This document shows positions 1 through 9,357 of a stretch of 64,000 bases of DNA, piece by piece. The DNA is taken from positions 594,501 through 658,500 of the forward strand of contig NZ_CP102265.1 of assembly GCF_025147765.1 (NCBI RefSeq), in the 5' to 3' direction. A model generated the notes under the pieces. It did not search any database. It saw nothing but the letters and a program-made list of their open reading frames with translations, and was not told where the DNA came from. Position numbers and translations under genes: made by a program. Positions within the stretch are counted from its first letter, which is position 1; every line of letters starts with the position of its first letter. This DNA is from Blautia obeum ATCC 29174. Lineage in GTDB: Bacteria; Bacillota; Clostridia; Lachnospirales; Lachnospiraceae.

Positions 1-1182
1 ATCAGCCTGTCAGGAGGTATTGTCTGTTATTATTTTCAGATTATGACTACTTTGTTTTTGATTCCTGTATTGCTGTTTCTCATGCTGCTTTATCATAAAA
101 CTCTTCAGATCTCCATTTGGAAATCCAGTAGTATTTTTCTGGCAGTCTGTGCTGTTTTTGCGTGCGTAAAAAGTCTGTCCAGGGCAGTAAATGCTATTAT
201 GATCTTTGAACCTGATATCGCAGAAAAACAATTATGGTTATGTGTGAAAGCAGGGATTTTTTATAATCTCATCTGTCTGAGTTTTGTATTGATTGCATGG
301 TATCCTGCCACGCATATGGTACGGATTCTGATAGCAGATGAAAATTTCGCTCAGACGTGGTATATATTCTGGATCCTGCCGTTGATTTTTATCGGATTAA
401 ATCAATTCATGGTCCCAAAATATCAGAGTACTTTATATACAGGGCGGATTTTACAGATTTACATAGTAGTCAGTATTGTTCTTTTAATAATTCTGACTCT
501 CTTTTATGCGATATTTCTTATGATGGCATTAAGTCTGAATAAAAATGCAAGGCTTCAGCAGGAAAATCATTTCCTTTCTCTGCAGCGCTCCAGATATGAC
601 AATCTTTGTGCGGCTATTGAAGAGACAAGACAGGTACGTCACGATATCCGGCATCATTATCTTCAGCTGGCTGCATTGGCAGAAAAAGGTGATATGGAAA
701 AAATTAAAGAATATCTTTCCAGTGCCGATAGAAAAATGCCAAGTTTTGATTTCCATTTCTGCGATAATCAGGCTGTGGACAGTATACTTGGATATTATTC
801 GAATCATGCAAAACAAGAAGGTATTCCTTTTCTGGCACAGATTGATATTCCAGATAACTTTTTGGGGGATGAGATGGATATATGTCTAGTGCTCTCAAAC
901 CTTCTGGAAAATGCAATAGAGGCAAGTCTGAAGACAGAAGATTCCAGAAGAAAGATTGTTATAAAGATGTATTTGCATCATACACATATTCTTCTGATTC
1001 AGGCTGAGAATAATTTCGATGCAAAGATACTGGAAAAGAATGGTGTTTTTCAGTCTACAAAGCATTCGGGAAATGGAATAGGAATTCAATCCATACGCCA
1101 TATCACAGAAAGAAATGGTGGTGCTAGCAACTTTACATATAAGGATGGTGAATTTACAGCAAAAATCATGCTTCGAATATAA
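1..1182 (+). CDS. GHKL sensor histidine kinase, AgrC-like, 5' end outside window
   Basis: The reading frame is open back to base 1, and the first ATG (43) already lies in membrane sequence with no well-spaced ribosome binding site, so the true start is probably upstream of the window. About five hydrophobic segments come first. A linker then carries the phosphoacceptor box RHDIRHH near residue 198 (counted from ATG 43), followed by the N-box NLLENAIEA and the G-box GNGIGIQSI of a GHKL ATPase. Membrane kinases of this type sense peptides or envelope signals and phosphorylate a LytTR or similar regulator, which should lie upstream. The ligand cannot be inferred. Confident on family, not on signal. 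Confidence 0.88.
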   Translation: MSLSGGIVCYYFQIMTTLFLIPVLLFLMLLYHKTLQISIWKSSSIFLAVCAVFACVKSLSRAVNAIMIFEPDIAEKQLWLCVKAGIFYNLICLSFVLIAWYPATHMVRILIADENFAQTWYIFWILPLIFIGLNQFMVPKYQSTLYTGRILQIYIVVSIVLLIILTLFYAIFLMMALSLNKNARLQQENHFLSLQRSRYDNLCAAIEETRQVRHDIRHHYLQLAALAEKGDMEKIKEYLSSADRKMPSFDFHFCDNQAVDSILGYYSNHAKQEGIPFLAQIDIPDNFLGDEMDICLVLSNLLENAIEASLKTEDSRRKIVIKMYLHHTHILLIQAENNFDAKILEKNGVFQSTKHSGNGIGIQSIRHITERNGGASNFTYKDGEFTAKIMLRI

Positions 1183-1238
1183 GCAGCAACGATAAAAAAC
1201 AGACATTTTTTGATTAGTAAAGCAAGAATGAAGTAAAA

Positions 1239-1281
1239 AAATACCGGGCTACCCATCAGGATAGTCCGGTATTGATTTTTA
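1239..1281 (+). terminator. Rho-independent terminator after the GHKL kinase gene
   Basis: Twelve-base arms AATACCGGGCTA and TAGTCCGGTATT pair with one G-U, followed by GATTTTT. It lies 58 bases after the kinase stop codon. It also covers the first codons of the tnpB-like frame, so the apparent start of that frame is not a genuine gene start. Confidence 0.85.
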
Positions 1282-1823
1282 AATTATTCGCAAAGTTTGG
1301 AGAATTCGTCATCTTCTCTGCCAGGAGTTTTCAGATCGAATTTCTTGATTGCAAACTGGAAGGAAAATATTTGAAACTGCCTAAGATGACGGCTGTCAGA
1401 ATGAAGCTTCACCGTCCGATATCAGAAAAATGGAAACTGAAATCTGTGACGGTCAGCAGGGAGCCATCCGGCAAATACTTTGCCAGTCTTGCTGAGAGCT
1501 TCGATGCAGTATGCGTGGAAGATCTGAATCTGAAAGGGATGGCAGGAGGACTTCATCTTGGAAAAGGTGTACATGATAATGGATATGGCCTGTTTCTGTC
1601 TATGCTGGAATATAAACTGGAGGAACGAGGAAAATATCTGATCAAAGTAGACCGTTATTTTGCATCCAGTAAGATTTGCAGTGTATGCGGAAATAAAAAA
1701 GAAGAATTGTCTTTATCTGATAGGATTTATTACTGTGAATGCGGTAACAGAATGGACCGCGATGCAAATGCAGCAGTTAATATCATGAATGAGGGAAAAA
1801 GAATCTTTGCAGAATGTGCATGA
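1272..1823 (+). pseudogene. tnpB: Decayed IS200/IS605-family TnpB (OrfB) remnant
   Basis: The frame has an unrelated first ~30 codons, then typical TnpB sequence (LPKMTAVRMKLHRPI, KSVTVSREPSGKYFASL). It jumps directly to the RuvC-II motif FDAVCVEDLNLKGM and ends in the zinc ribbon CSVCG...CECG with DRDANAAVNI. Intact TnpB is usually 370-420 residues; here 183 remain. The N-terminal region and the roughly 100 or more residues holding the RuvC-I aspartate are gone, so nuclease activity is not expected. The internal deletion keeps the frame open. The right end of the element is still present just downstream. There is no tnpA in the window. Confidence 0.85.
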
Positions 1824-1968
1824 CAGCACAATAAGAAGTCCGTAACCGGACTAATAAAAATCGCGGGGCACGCGAGGATAGCTTGTAGATACTTGGCTCT
1901 GTAGAGCCATTGAGCAAGAAGCCCCCACTTCAAAATCAGAGATTTAAGTGGTGGGAGCATGTCACAAA
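1824..1968 (+). mobile_element. IS605-type right end and probable omega-RNA (reRNA) 3' region
   Basis: Directly after the tnpB remnant comes a GC-rich stretch with small hairpins, then the arms GCCCCCACTTCAAAATC (1921-1937) and GATTTAAGTGGTGGGAGC (1941-1958), and GCATGTCAC. This is the subterminal hairpin layout of IS605-family right ends, where the 3' end of tnpB overlaps the guide RNA scaffold. The left end is not recognisable. Inference: the scaffold may still be transcribed although the nuclease is broken. Confidence 0.68.
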
Positions 1969-2008
1969 TTATTGTTAACATTTATTGACATTTTCGCGTC
2001 AGAGAAAC

Positions 2009-2383
2009 TTATTCAGGAAGAAAATGCAGGTGCTCTTTCCATAATTCTTTGAAGAGTGCTTCTACGGTCCAGAAAATATTTTGAGGAGTAATGATTGCTT
2101 TTAAGGGAACTGTCTGAGCACCAGTCTGTTTGTAGTCTGCCAGGAAGGAATCTATCTGTGCGGAATCTATTCCAGAGAATACAATCATTTCCAGAGGAAA
2201 ATCCGGGCCGTTATAGATTACTTTTTCTTTAGCAAATCCCTGAATCCCGGCGATGGCACCAAGTTTCTGATTATAATCTTTTCGAGAGATTTCTTTTATC
2301 TGAATTCTGTTTTTTTGAGCAATACTGCGGACTACCTTGATTTTTTCTTTTCCAAGTCCAAAAGTTAAGATAATCTGAGCCAT
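2009..2383 (-). CDS. DUF3783 family protein
   Basis: A 124-residue soluble protein starting MAQIILTFGLGKEKI, with GGATGGAAAA spaced before the ATG. It resembles the small DUF3783 proteins of Clostridia, in which a short alpha/beta domain recurs; no catalytic motif is visible. It is transcribed divergently from the rsmJ gene and away from the IS remnant. The role is unknown; the family assignment is from recognition of overall sequence character and is moderate. Confidence 0.6.
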   Translation of the reverse strand: MAQIILTFGLGKEKIKVVRSIAQKNRIQIKEISRKDYNQKLGAIAGIQGFAKEKVIYNGPDFPLEMIVFSGIDSAQIDSFLADYKQTGAQTVPLKAIITPQNIFWTVEALFKELWKEHLHFLPE

Positions 2384-2569
2384 TTTTCCATCCTTTATAT
2401 GTTGAATTTATAATGAGAATTATTTAGCATTCTTTTATAAATATTCTATAACATTTTTACATGTAATGGCAACAGAAAATTTCTGTATGTCATTTGACGA
2501 TCGCAGTAATTGTAATTTTCTGAATTTCAGTGTAAGATATCCATATCTTAGGAAAGTGAAAAAAATAGC

Positions 2570-3301
2570 ATGAATGATAAATTTGCAGTATGTATTGGAA
2601 AAGGTGGACAACGGGACCAGGCAGAATCTTTTGCACGGAAAACGGAGAGCATCATTGCAGATAAACCAGGAAAAAACCTGACAGTTTTGTTCGATTCGAA
2701 AGGTATTTCTCTGACGGGATATGGATTAACCTATCAGGGCGATTTTGAAAATATGCTTCACCGTGTCACAAACGGGAGATTGCAGCATGAAATGCTGGTG
2801 CGGGCTGCCAAATCAGAAAAAGAAGGACGCAAGGCGATTGATGCCACGGCAGGTATGGGAGAAGATGCCTTCCTGCTTGCAGCGCAGGGATACGAAGTAA
2901 CCCTGTACGAGCAGAATCCGGTCGTTGCTGTCCTTTTGAAAGACGCACTGCGGCGCGCAAAGAAACATCCGATATTGAAGGAAATCGCAGCCCGGATGAA
3001 ACTGGTCGAGGGAGACAGCGTAGAATGTATGTCCAAACTTCTGGATCCGGTAGATGTTATTTACCTCGATCCCATGTTCCCGGCACGACAGAAATCCAGC
3101 CTCATCAACAAGAAGCTACAGCTGATCCAGAAACTTGAACCACCATGTTCCGAAGAGACGGATCTCTTTGATGCAGCAATCAAAGCTACACCGGAGAAGA
3201 TTATCGTAAAACGTCCGCTGAAGAGCGAATTCCTTGCCGGAAGAAAACCTTCCTACACGTTAAATGGAAAAGCCATCCGTTATGATTGTTATACATTATA
3301 A
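2570..3301 (+). CDS. rsmJ: 16S rRNA (guanine-1516-N2)-methyltransferase RsmJ
   Basis: Class I SAM-dependent methyltransferase of 243 residues. Motif I reads DATAGMGEDAFLLAAQG, followed by the acidic SAM ribose-binding position in LYEQNP. The catalytic-loop motif YLDPMFP followed by the QKSS segment is the signature of the RsmJ/YhiQ family, which methylates G1516 of 16S rRNA (E. coli numbering). The N-terminal extension of about 85 residues is as in RsmJ. It stands alone, with a weak AGGAAAGTG ribosome binding site. Confidence 0.85.
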   Translation: MNDKFAVCIGKGGQRDQAESFARKTESIIADKPGKNLTVLFDSKGISLTGYGLTYQGDFENMLHRVTNGRLQHEMLVRAAKSEKEGRKAIDATAGMGEDAFLLAAQGYEVTLYEQNPVVAVLLKDALRRAKKHPILKEIAARMKLVEGDSVECMSKLLDPVDVIYLDPMFPARQKSSLINKKLQLIQKLEPPCSEETDLFDAAIKATPEKIIVKRPLKSEFLAGRKPSYTLNGKAIRYDCYTL

Positions 3302-3343
3302 AGAAATTAGACTAAAATGTAAAGATGATATTTGAAGTATTCA

Positions 3344-3378
3344 GGAAGGGAACCTCTGGATATACAGATATCCCTTCC
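3344..3378. terminator. Hairpin between convergent rsmJ and aldehyde dehydrogenase genes
   Basis: Arms GGAAGGGA and TCCCTTCC enclose 19 bases in the short gap between two convergent genes. Neither side has a good T-run, so it may be a weak shared terminator or only an mRNA-end hairpin. Confidence 0.45.
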
Positions 3379-3385
3379 GTCATAT

Positions 3386-4765
3386 TTATTTCAAGAAGAA
3401 ATGAATCAACTTATCATTAATTCTCTTATATGGCTGGTATCTCATTGGCAGATCCAGCCATGTTTTTTTGTCCACGATACTCTTATAATGGGAGAAAGTC
3501 CGGAAGCCTTCACGGCCATGATAACCACCCATACCACTTTCACCAAATCCCCCAAAAGGCATTTCACTGGTCGCGAGATGGATAATAGTGTCGTTGATAC
3601 AGCCACCACCGAACTGGCACTGAGAGGTGACCTTACGAGCAGCCACTTTATCACGGGTAAAAAAGTACAGAGCAAGCGGATGCGGCATAGAATTGATCTT
3701 ACCGATTAACTCATCCAGTGAATTATAGGTGAGAACGGGCATGACTGGCCCGAAAATTTCTTCTTGCATTACTTTATCTTCATAGGTTACATGATCCATA
3801 ACTGTAGGTTCAATACGCAGTGTATTGCGATCATTATGGCCGCCGAAAATGACTTTATCATGATCGATCAGACCTGAAATTCGATGGAAATGTTTTTCAT
3901 TGATGATCTTTCCGTAATTTGAACTGGAAAGCGGCTGTTCCCCAAATTGAAGTGAAATCTGTTTTTTTACTTCTGCAAGAAAAGCATCCTTAACAGAACT
4001 GTGACAGCAGATATAATCCGGAGCAACACAAGTTTGTCCGCAGTTCAGATATTTACCAAAAACAATCCGCCGTGCAGCCAGTTTCAAATCAGCAGATTCG
4101 TCAACAATACAGGGACTTTTTCCGCCAAGTTCAAGCGTTACAGGAGTAAGATGTGCGGAGGATTTTCTCATCACTTCTCTGCCTACATTCTGACTGCCGG
4201 TGAAAAAGATGTAATCAAAATGTTCTTCCAGCAGGCTGGTGTTTTCCGCACGTCCACCGGTGACAACTGCAACCATCTCCGGAGAAAAACATTCCCGGAT
4301 CATTTTTTCAATCAACTTACTGGTATTCGGTGAATAAGCACTTGGTTTCAGAATCACGGTGTTTCCGGCAGCAATTGCGTCAATCAGTGGATCAAGAGAG
4401 AGCAGGAACGGATAATTCCATGGACTCATGATCAGAACGACACCATATGGACCTGGTTTGGTAAAACTCCGGGAATGAAACTGCGAGAGTGGTGTGTGCA
4501 CCCGTTTTTCACGTGTGAATCTGCGTATATGTTTCAGCATATAAGAAATTTCACTTAAGACCAGACCTGTTTCACACATGTAGCTTTCGAAGTTACTTTT
4601 GCCAAGATCTGCTTCCAGGGCCGTTGCGATTTCTGCTTCATTTTTCTGGATACATGTCTTTAGTTTTTTCAACGCATGAATGCGTTTTTCTATATTTAAA
4701 GTTTCATTACTGTAAAAATATGCTCGCTGTTTTTCTATAAGTTTATGAATGTCATTCTGATTCAT
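3386..4765 (-). CDS. NAD(P)-dependent aldehyde dehydrogenase (class 3 / YwdH-like)
   Basis: 459 residues from the ATG at 4765, chosen because AGGAGG stands 9 bases before it; the in-frame ATG at 4828 has no such site. The catalytic cysteine is in GQTCVAP (about residue 245) and the catalytic glutamate in LELGGKSP (about 212), with FTGSQNVGREV in the cofactor domain. Length and absence of a long C-terminal tail fit class 3 ALDHs. It overlaps the upstream alcohol dehydrogenase stop by 14 bases, so the pair is translationally coupled and probably interconverts an alcohol, its aldehyde and the acid. Substrate unknown. Confidence 0.9.
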   Translation of the reverse strand: MNQNDIHKLIEKQRAYFYSNETLNIEKRIHALKKLKTCIQKNEAEIATALEADLGKSNFESYMCETGLVLSEISYMLKHIRRFTREKRVHTPLSQFHSRSFTKPGPYGVVLIMSPWNYPFLLSLDPLIDAIAAGNTVILKPSAYSPNTSKLIEKMIRECFSPEMVAVVTGGRAENTSLLEEHFDYIFFTGSQNVGREVMRKSSAHLTPVTLELGGKSPCIVDESADLKLAARRIVFGKYLNCGQTCVAPDYICCHSSVKDAFLAEVKKQISLQFGEQPLSSSNYGKIINEKHFHRISGLIDHDKVIFGGHNDRNTLRIEPTVMDHVTYEDKVMQEEIFGPVMPVLTYNSLDELIGKINSMPHPLALYFFTRDKVAARKVTSQCQFGGGCINDTIIHLATSEMPFGGFGESGMGGYHGREGFRTFSHYKSIVDKKTWLDLPMRYQPYKRINDKLIHFFLK

Positions 4766-5984
4766 TCGAAGTGTCCTCCTGTTTTTTGTCCATGAGAATA
4801 TAATAAAATTTTTCCAGTTCGTGTGCATCCATCAGTACCGGCACCGGATAGAGAGGATTTCCTTCTTTGTCTGCATAATGAGCCAGTTTTGGAATGTCTT
4901 CTTCTTTGATTTCTGGTATAGTATCCCCGATATTGAAACGTTTTTTCATATCTTTGACTGCCTGGATAAAAGCATGCGCGGCTTCTTTTTCAGGTGTACT
5001 GCTGTCAGCAACACCGGCTGTCAGGGCAAGTCGGGCGAGTTTGGAATGAATCGTATCCCCATATGATTCCAGTACAAATGGAAGAAGTACTGCATTTGCA
5101 AGTCCATGAGGAACATTATACTGGCCACCAAGGGTATGTGCAACTGCATGAACATATCCAACATAAGATTTGGTAAAAGCACAGCCTGCAAAATAAGAAG
5201 CTCGGAGCATATTTTTGCGAGCTTCCTTATCCGAACCGTTTGTATAGGCACGGTCCAGATTTTCGAAGATCAGCTGTACGGCATCCAGTGCATTCTTTCG
5301 GGTACCAGGTGTTGTAGAGTTCCCGATATAAGCTTCAACAGCATGAGTTAAGGCATCCATGCCTGTGGTAGCAGTGATAAATGGCGGAAGGCTTAAAGTG
5401 ACTTTCGGATCCAGAACAGCGTATCTTGGAATCAGAGGAAAGTCATTGATCGCATATTTGTATCTTGTTTCTGCATCAGTAATAACGGCTGCAAGAGTTG
5501 TTTCACTTCCGGTTCCGGCAGTGGTAGGAATGGCGATCAGAAGTGGAAGCTTTTTGTGTACTTTCAGGATGCCTTTCATCTGTGCAAGAGACTGTTTCGG
5601 TTTTGCAATGCGCGCAGCAACTGCTTTGGCGCAGTCCATGCTGGAGCCACCACCAAAACCAATGATTGCTTTGCATTCAGACTGATACCAGAGGTCTTCA
5701 GCTTCTTTTACATTGACAGTAGTTGGATTGGCAACGGTTTTGTCATAAATGGAATAAGAAATATTGTTTCCTTTCAGGGCTCTTTCCAGGCGGTCGGTCA
5801 GTCCCAGATTGCGGATGCCTTTATCTGTGATGATAAGAACGTTATCGCATTTCTTTTTGAGAAGAATTTCAGGCAGGGACTTCACGCTTCCGATAACTTC
5901 AGGATTGCGATATGGAAGGAATGGAAGTGCAAATTTAAAGGCTTTCTGGAAAGCACGACAGTAAATTTTTCGTAATGTATTCAT
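4752..5984 (-). CDS. Iron-containing alcohol dehydrogenase
   Basis: 410 residues of the group III (Fe-ADH) family. GFGGGSSMDCAKA and PTTAGTGSETT form the nucleotide-binding region; DALTHAVEAY and HAVAHTLGGQYNVPHGLANA carry the metal-binding histidines. It is first gene of a two-gene unit with the aldehyde dehydrogenase. It probably reduces aldehydes to alcohols with NADH during fermentation, or the reverse; chain length preference cannot be read. Confidence 0.92.
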   Translation of the reverse strand: MNTLRKIYCRAFQKAFKFALPFLPYRNPEVIGSVKSLPEILLKKKCDNVLIITDKGIRNLGLTDRLERALKGNNISYSIYDKTVANPTTVNVKEAEDLWYQSECKAIIGFGGGSSMDCAKAVAARIAKPKQSLAQMKGILKVHKKLPLLIAIPTTAGTGSETTLAAVITDAETRYKYAINDFPLIPRYAVLDPKVTLSLPPFITATTGMDALTHAVEAYIGNSTTPGTRKNALDAVQLIFENLDRAYTNGSDKEARKNMLRASYFAGCAFTKSYVGYVHAVAHTLGGQYNVPHGLANAVLLPFVLESYGDTIHSKLARLALTAGVADSSTPEKEAAHAFIQAVKDMKKRFNIGDTIPEIKEEDIPKLAHYADKEGNPLYPVPVLMDAHELEKFYYILMDKKQEDTSNESE

Positions 5985-6197
5985 AAATCTAAAATCCTTT
6001 CGATGATTTAATTATTTGAATTGCAAAATATTTGTATTCAAAACATTCCTATTATAGCATTCAAATTGTTGTTGTAAAGAAAAATAATACCGAATATAAA
6101 AAAGATTCCCGACTGAAATTTTTCAGAACAAAAACACGTCAGAAACAGTATGGATGTCATGTCAAGATATGTGCAGACGATAAAATTTATAAAAATA

Positions 6198-6252
6198 TTG
6201 ACTTCAACCATACTTCAAGTATTATTATAGTTATTGAGTGATAATACTTGAA
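6198..6252 (+). promoter_or_regulatory. Promoter with a perfect 12-bp inverted repeat before the DUF362 gene
   Basis: TTGACT (6198-6203) and TATTAT (6220-6225), spacer 16, form a good sigma-A promoter. The -10 lies inside the left arm of an inverted repeat TTCAAGTATTAT (6214-6225) / ATAATACTTGAA (6241-6252), with 15 bases between the arms. A dyad covering -10 and the transcript start is the expected place for a repressor, though a 5'UTR hairpin is also possible. Confidence 0.6.
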
Positions 6253-6279
6253 ATATTTTTATATTAGGAGGATTCAGAC

Positions 6280-7404
6280 ATGGAAAAATCAACCGTTTAT
6301 TTTACTGATTTTCGCTGTCCGGTCGGAACGAGTCAGTTGGATAAGTTAAGAAAGCTCTGTGTGGCAGCCGGTATCAAAGATATTGATATGGATGGAAAAT
6401 TTGTAGCAATTAAGATGCATTTTGGTGAGCTTGGAAATATGGCATTTCTTCGCCCGAATTATGCAAAAGTTGTTGCAGACCTGTGCAAAGAGCAGGGTGG
6501 TATGCCATTTCTGACAGACTGTAATACACTTTATCCGGGAAGCAGAAAGAATGCACTGGAACATCTGGACTGTGCAAACTTAAATGGATTTAATACGATT
6601 ACAACAGGATGCCAGATCATTATCGGTGATGGCGTGAGAGGTACGGATGAAGTAGAAGTACCGGTAGTGAATGGTGAGTATTGCAAGACCGCACTGATCG
6701 GACATGCAATCATGGATGCAGATGTTTTTATCAGCCTGAGTCATTTTAAGGGACATGAAGCAACAGGCTTTGGCGGTGCCCTTAAAAATATTGGTATGGG
6801 TTGTGGAAGCCGTGCAGGAAAGATGCAGCAGCATGCAGGTGGTAAGCCGGCAGTCAATGCAGAAGTCTGTCGTGGATGTCATCGCTGTGCCAAAGAATGT
6901 GGAAGTGACGCAATTACATATGTAAACAAAAAAGCTGTGATCGATTATGATAAATGTAAGGGTTGCGGAAGATGTATTGGAGCCTGCAGCTTTGATGCTG
7001 TCTATAATCCAAACAGCAGTGCAAACGAGCTGCTTGACCGTAAGATGGCAGAATATGCACAGGCAGTCTGTCATGGACGCCCGCATTTCCATATCGCACT
7101 GGTTCAGGATATCAGTCCAAACTGTGATTGTCACGGTGAGAATGATGCACCGATCCTTCCGGATATTGGAATGTTTGCAAGCTTTGACCCGGTTGCACTG
7201 GATCAGGCATGTGCAGATGCCTGTCTGAAGGCAACACCGATTGCAGACAGTCAGCTGGGTGAACATCTGGCAGAACCGGGATGGCATTGCCACCATGATC
7301 ATTTCAAGGATTCCAATCCGAATATTGAATGGAAGGCAACTCTGGATCAGGCTGAGAAGATCGGTCTTGGAACAAGAGAGTATGAGCTGAAGAGAATTAA
7401 ATAA
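6280..7404 (+). CDS. DUF362 domain protein with two [4Fe-4S] clusters
   Basis: 374 residues. The N-terminal two-thirds is a DUF362 domain (MHFGELGNMAFLRP, SHFKGHEATGFGGALKN). Residues ~195-245 carry two canonical ferredoxin motifs, CRGCHRCAKEC and CKGCGRCIGAC. A further DUF362 segment with histidine- and cysteine-containing stretches follows. Such proteins are cytoplasmic and probably pass electrons, but no reaction is known. The start has a strong AGGAGG. The gene is monocistronic, with a strong promoter overlapped by an inverted repeat and a terminator shared with the convergent flavodiiron gene. Confidence 0.85.
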   Translation: MEKSTVYFTDFRCPVGTSQLDKLRKLCVAAGIKDIDMDGKFVAIKMHFGELGNMAFLRPNYAKVVADLCKEQGGMPFLTDCNTLYPGSRKNALEHLDCANLNGFNTITTGCQIIIGDGVRGTDEVEVPVVNGEYCKTALIGHAIMDADVFISLSHFKGHEATGFGGALKNIGMGCGSRAGKMQQHAGGKPAVNAEVCRGCHRCAKECGSDAITYVNKKAVIDYDKCKGCGRCIGACSFDAVYNPNSSANELLDRKMAEYAQAVCHGRPHFHIALVQDISPNCDCHGENDAPILPDIGMFASFDPVALDQACADACLKATPIADSQLGEHLAEPGWHCHHDHFKDSNPNIEWKATLDQAEKIGLGTREYELKRIK

Positions 7405-7411
7405 ATCAGAA

Positions 7412-7452
7412 AGACCTGCTGTTTTGATCGAAAGTGTACAGCAGGTCTTTTT
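7412..7452. terminator. Bidirectional terminator
   Basis: Arms AGACCTGCTGT and ACAGCAGGTCT pair perfectly, with TTTTTATG after the right arm and AAA-rich sequence before the left. It serves the DUF362 gene and can also serve the convergent flavodiiron gene. Confidence 0.85.
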
Positions 7453-7498
7453 ATGGATTGAATGTTTAACAGATTACAATGATCTGAATTGGAGGTTT

Positions 7499-9289
7499 TT
7501 ACTGGATCGGCTCGAAGTCCACGGCACCGTGTTTACACAACGGGCAGATGATATCTTCCGGAAGTTCATCACCTTCGTAGATATATCCGCAGACCTTGCA
7601 GACAAAGCCTTTCTTTCCTTCTGTCTGTGGTTTTGGTTTGACATTGTTCTGGTAATAGGTGTAGGTCATGGTCTCCTGGTCACTCATGACACGAGCTTCG
7701 GTGACACTGCAAATGAACATGCCGTGGGTTCCGAGGTCAACATACTGTTCTACTTTGAGAGACATGAATGCGTTGATGTATTTGTCAAGGAATACAAGTC
7801 CGTTACCGGAACGGTTGACTTTTTGACCTTCAAATTTATCTACAGTTCTGCCGGACTGGAAACCGAACCTTTCAAAAACAGAGAACGGTGCTTCCACGGA
7901 CAGACAGTTTACATTCAGGACACCTGTCTGCTGGATTACGTGGTGAGAGTAATTGGCTTTGTTGATGTTAACTGCTACACGGTACGGATTATCGGTCAGC
8001 TGAGTAACAGTATTTACGATCAGTCCGTTGTCACGTTTTCCATCGTTGGAGGTTACAACATAGAGACCGTATCCAATACGGAAAAGTGCAGACATATCAT
8101 TTTTGTTTGCAAGAGTATCGCTTTTGGCAATGTATTCTTTGCAGAGTTCATCAGTCATTGCCTCAATTTCTTTTCTGTTTTCTTCTTTTACAGCAGACCA
8201 GATGTGAACGTTGTTCTTTAACCAGTCGATTTTTTTGCATGGAGCCATCATTTCTTTCATGACTTTGGCAGCCAGAGGAGCCCAGGAACCGTTTTCGATG
8301 ATGCCTACGGTGCGGTTCTGGAAATTGTGTTCCACCAGTCTGGTGATAAAGTCATTCATAAATGGATAGATACTTGCATTGTAAGTGGTGGTCGCAAGAA
8401 CCAGTTTAGAATAACGGAAAGCATCGCTGATTGCCTGTGACATATCATCTCTTGCAAGGTCATAGACAAGAACTCTCGGGCATCCTTTGGATTTGAGCTT
8501 TTCTGCAAGAAGATATACAGCATCTCTGGTGTGACCGTAAACAGAAGTATAGGCGATTACGATTCCATCTGCTTCTGGTGTGTAGGAAGACCAGGTATCA
8601 TAAAGCCCGATATAATGGCCAAGATCTTCGGTAAGGACCGGGCCGTGAAGAGGGCAGATCTTCTGGATATCCAGTGTTGCGGCAACTTTGAGAAGTGCCT
8701 GTACCTGTTTTCCATATTTTCCTACAATACCGATGAAATAGCGTCTTGCTTCGTCATCCCACGGTTCCTCTGCATCAAGAGCACCAAATTTACCGAAACC
8801 GTCAGCGGAAAAGAGAACTTTTTCTGTACTGTCGTAAGTTACCATAACTTCCGGCCAGTGTACCATCGGGGCAAAAACAAAAGTAAGCTGATGATATCCA
8901 AGAGAAAGTGTGCCACCATTTTTTACTTCGATCTTGCGTCCGGTGAGATCCAGATCAAAGAAATTTTGGATCATGTTGAATGCTTTCATATTGGAAACAA
9001 CCGTAGTGTCTGGATAAACTTTGAGGAAGTTTGCAACGTTTGCGGCATGGTCCGGTTCCATATGCTGTACGATCAGATAATCTGGTGTACGTCCATCGAG
9101 AATCTGCTGGATATTGTCCAGCCATTCATGAGTAAAGTTGGCATCTACGGTATCCATAACTGCAATCTTGTCATCCAGGATTACGTAGGAGTTGTAGGAC
9201 ATGCCATTCGGAACTTTGTACTGTCCTTCAAAAAGGTCAATCTGGTGGTCATTTACACCTGCGTATCGGATTGTATCTGTAATCTTCAT
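7499..9289 (-). CDS. Multidomain flavodiiron protein (FprA-type with flavin reductase and rubredoxin domains)
   Basis: 596 residues in four modules. First a metallo-beta-lactamase-like diiron domain (QHMEPDHAAN, with SADGFGKFG and PLHGPVL ligands), then a flavodoxin domain (YTSVYGHTRDAVYLLAEKL, TTTYNASIYPF). After these come a flavin-reductase-like FMN domain (~residues 400-540) and a C-terminal rubredoxin (CKVCGYIYEGDE...CPLC). Flavodiiron proteins reduce O2 to water or NO to N2O; the fused domains would let NAD(P)H feed the diiron site within one chain. Start supported by GGAGGGAATGAA. The divergent neighbour is a Crp/Fnr regulator, which suggests control by oxygen or nitrosative stress (inference). 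Confidence 0.93.
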   Translation of the reverse strand: MKITDTIRYAGVNDHQIDLFEGQYKVPNGMSYNSYVILDDKIAVMDTVDANFTHEWLDNIQQILDGRTPDYLIVQHMEPDHAANVANFLKVYPDTTVVSNMKAFNMIQNFFDLDLTGRKIEVKNGGTLSLGYHQLTFVFAPMVHWPEVMVTYDSTEKVLFSADGFGKFGALDAEEPWDDEARRYFIGIVGKYGKQVQALLKVAATLDIQKICPLHGPVLTEDLGHYIGLYDTWSSYTPEADGIVIAYTSVYGHTRDAVYLLAEKLKSKGCPRVLVYDLARDDMSQAISDAFRYSKLVLATTTYNASIYPFMNDFITRLVEHNFQNRTVGIIENGSWAPLAAKVMKEMMAPCKKIDWLKNNVHIWSAVKEENRKEIEAMTDELCKEYIAKSDTLANKNDMSALFRIGYGLYVVTSNDGKRDNGLIVNTVTQLTDNPYRVAVNINKANYSHHVIQQTGVLNVNCLSVEAPFSVFERFGFQSGRTVDKFEGQKVNRSGNGLVFLDKYINAFMSLKVEQYVDLGTHGMFICSVTEARVMSDQETMTYTYYQNNVKPKPQTEGKKGFVCKVCGYIYEGDELPEDIICPLCKHGAVDFEPIQ

Positions 9290-9357
9290 TTCATTCCCTC
9301 CAGTTTGTTATGAGTTTATGTAAAAAGGTTTCTTATCTGTAACTTTGTTAAAACTAT

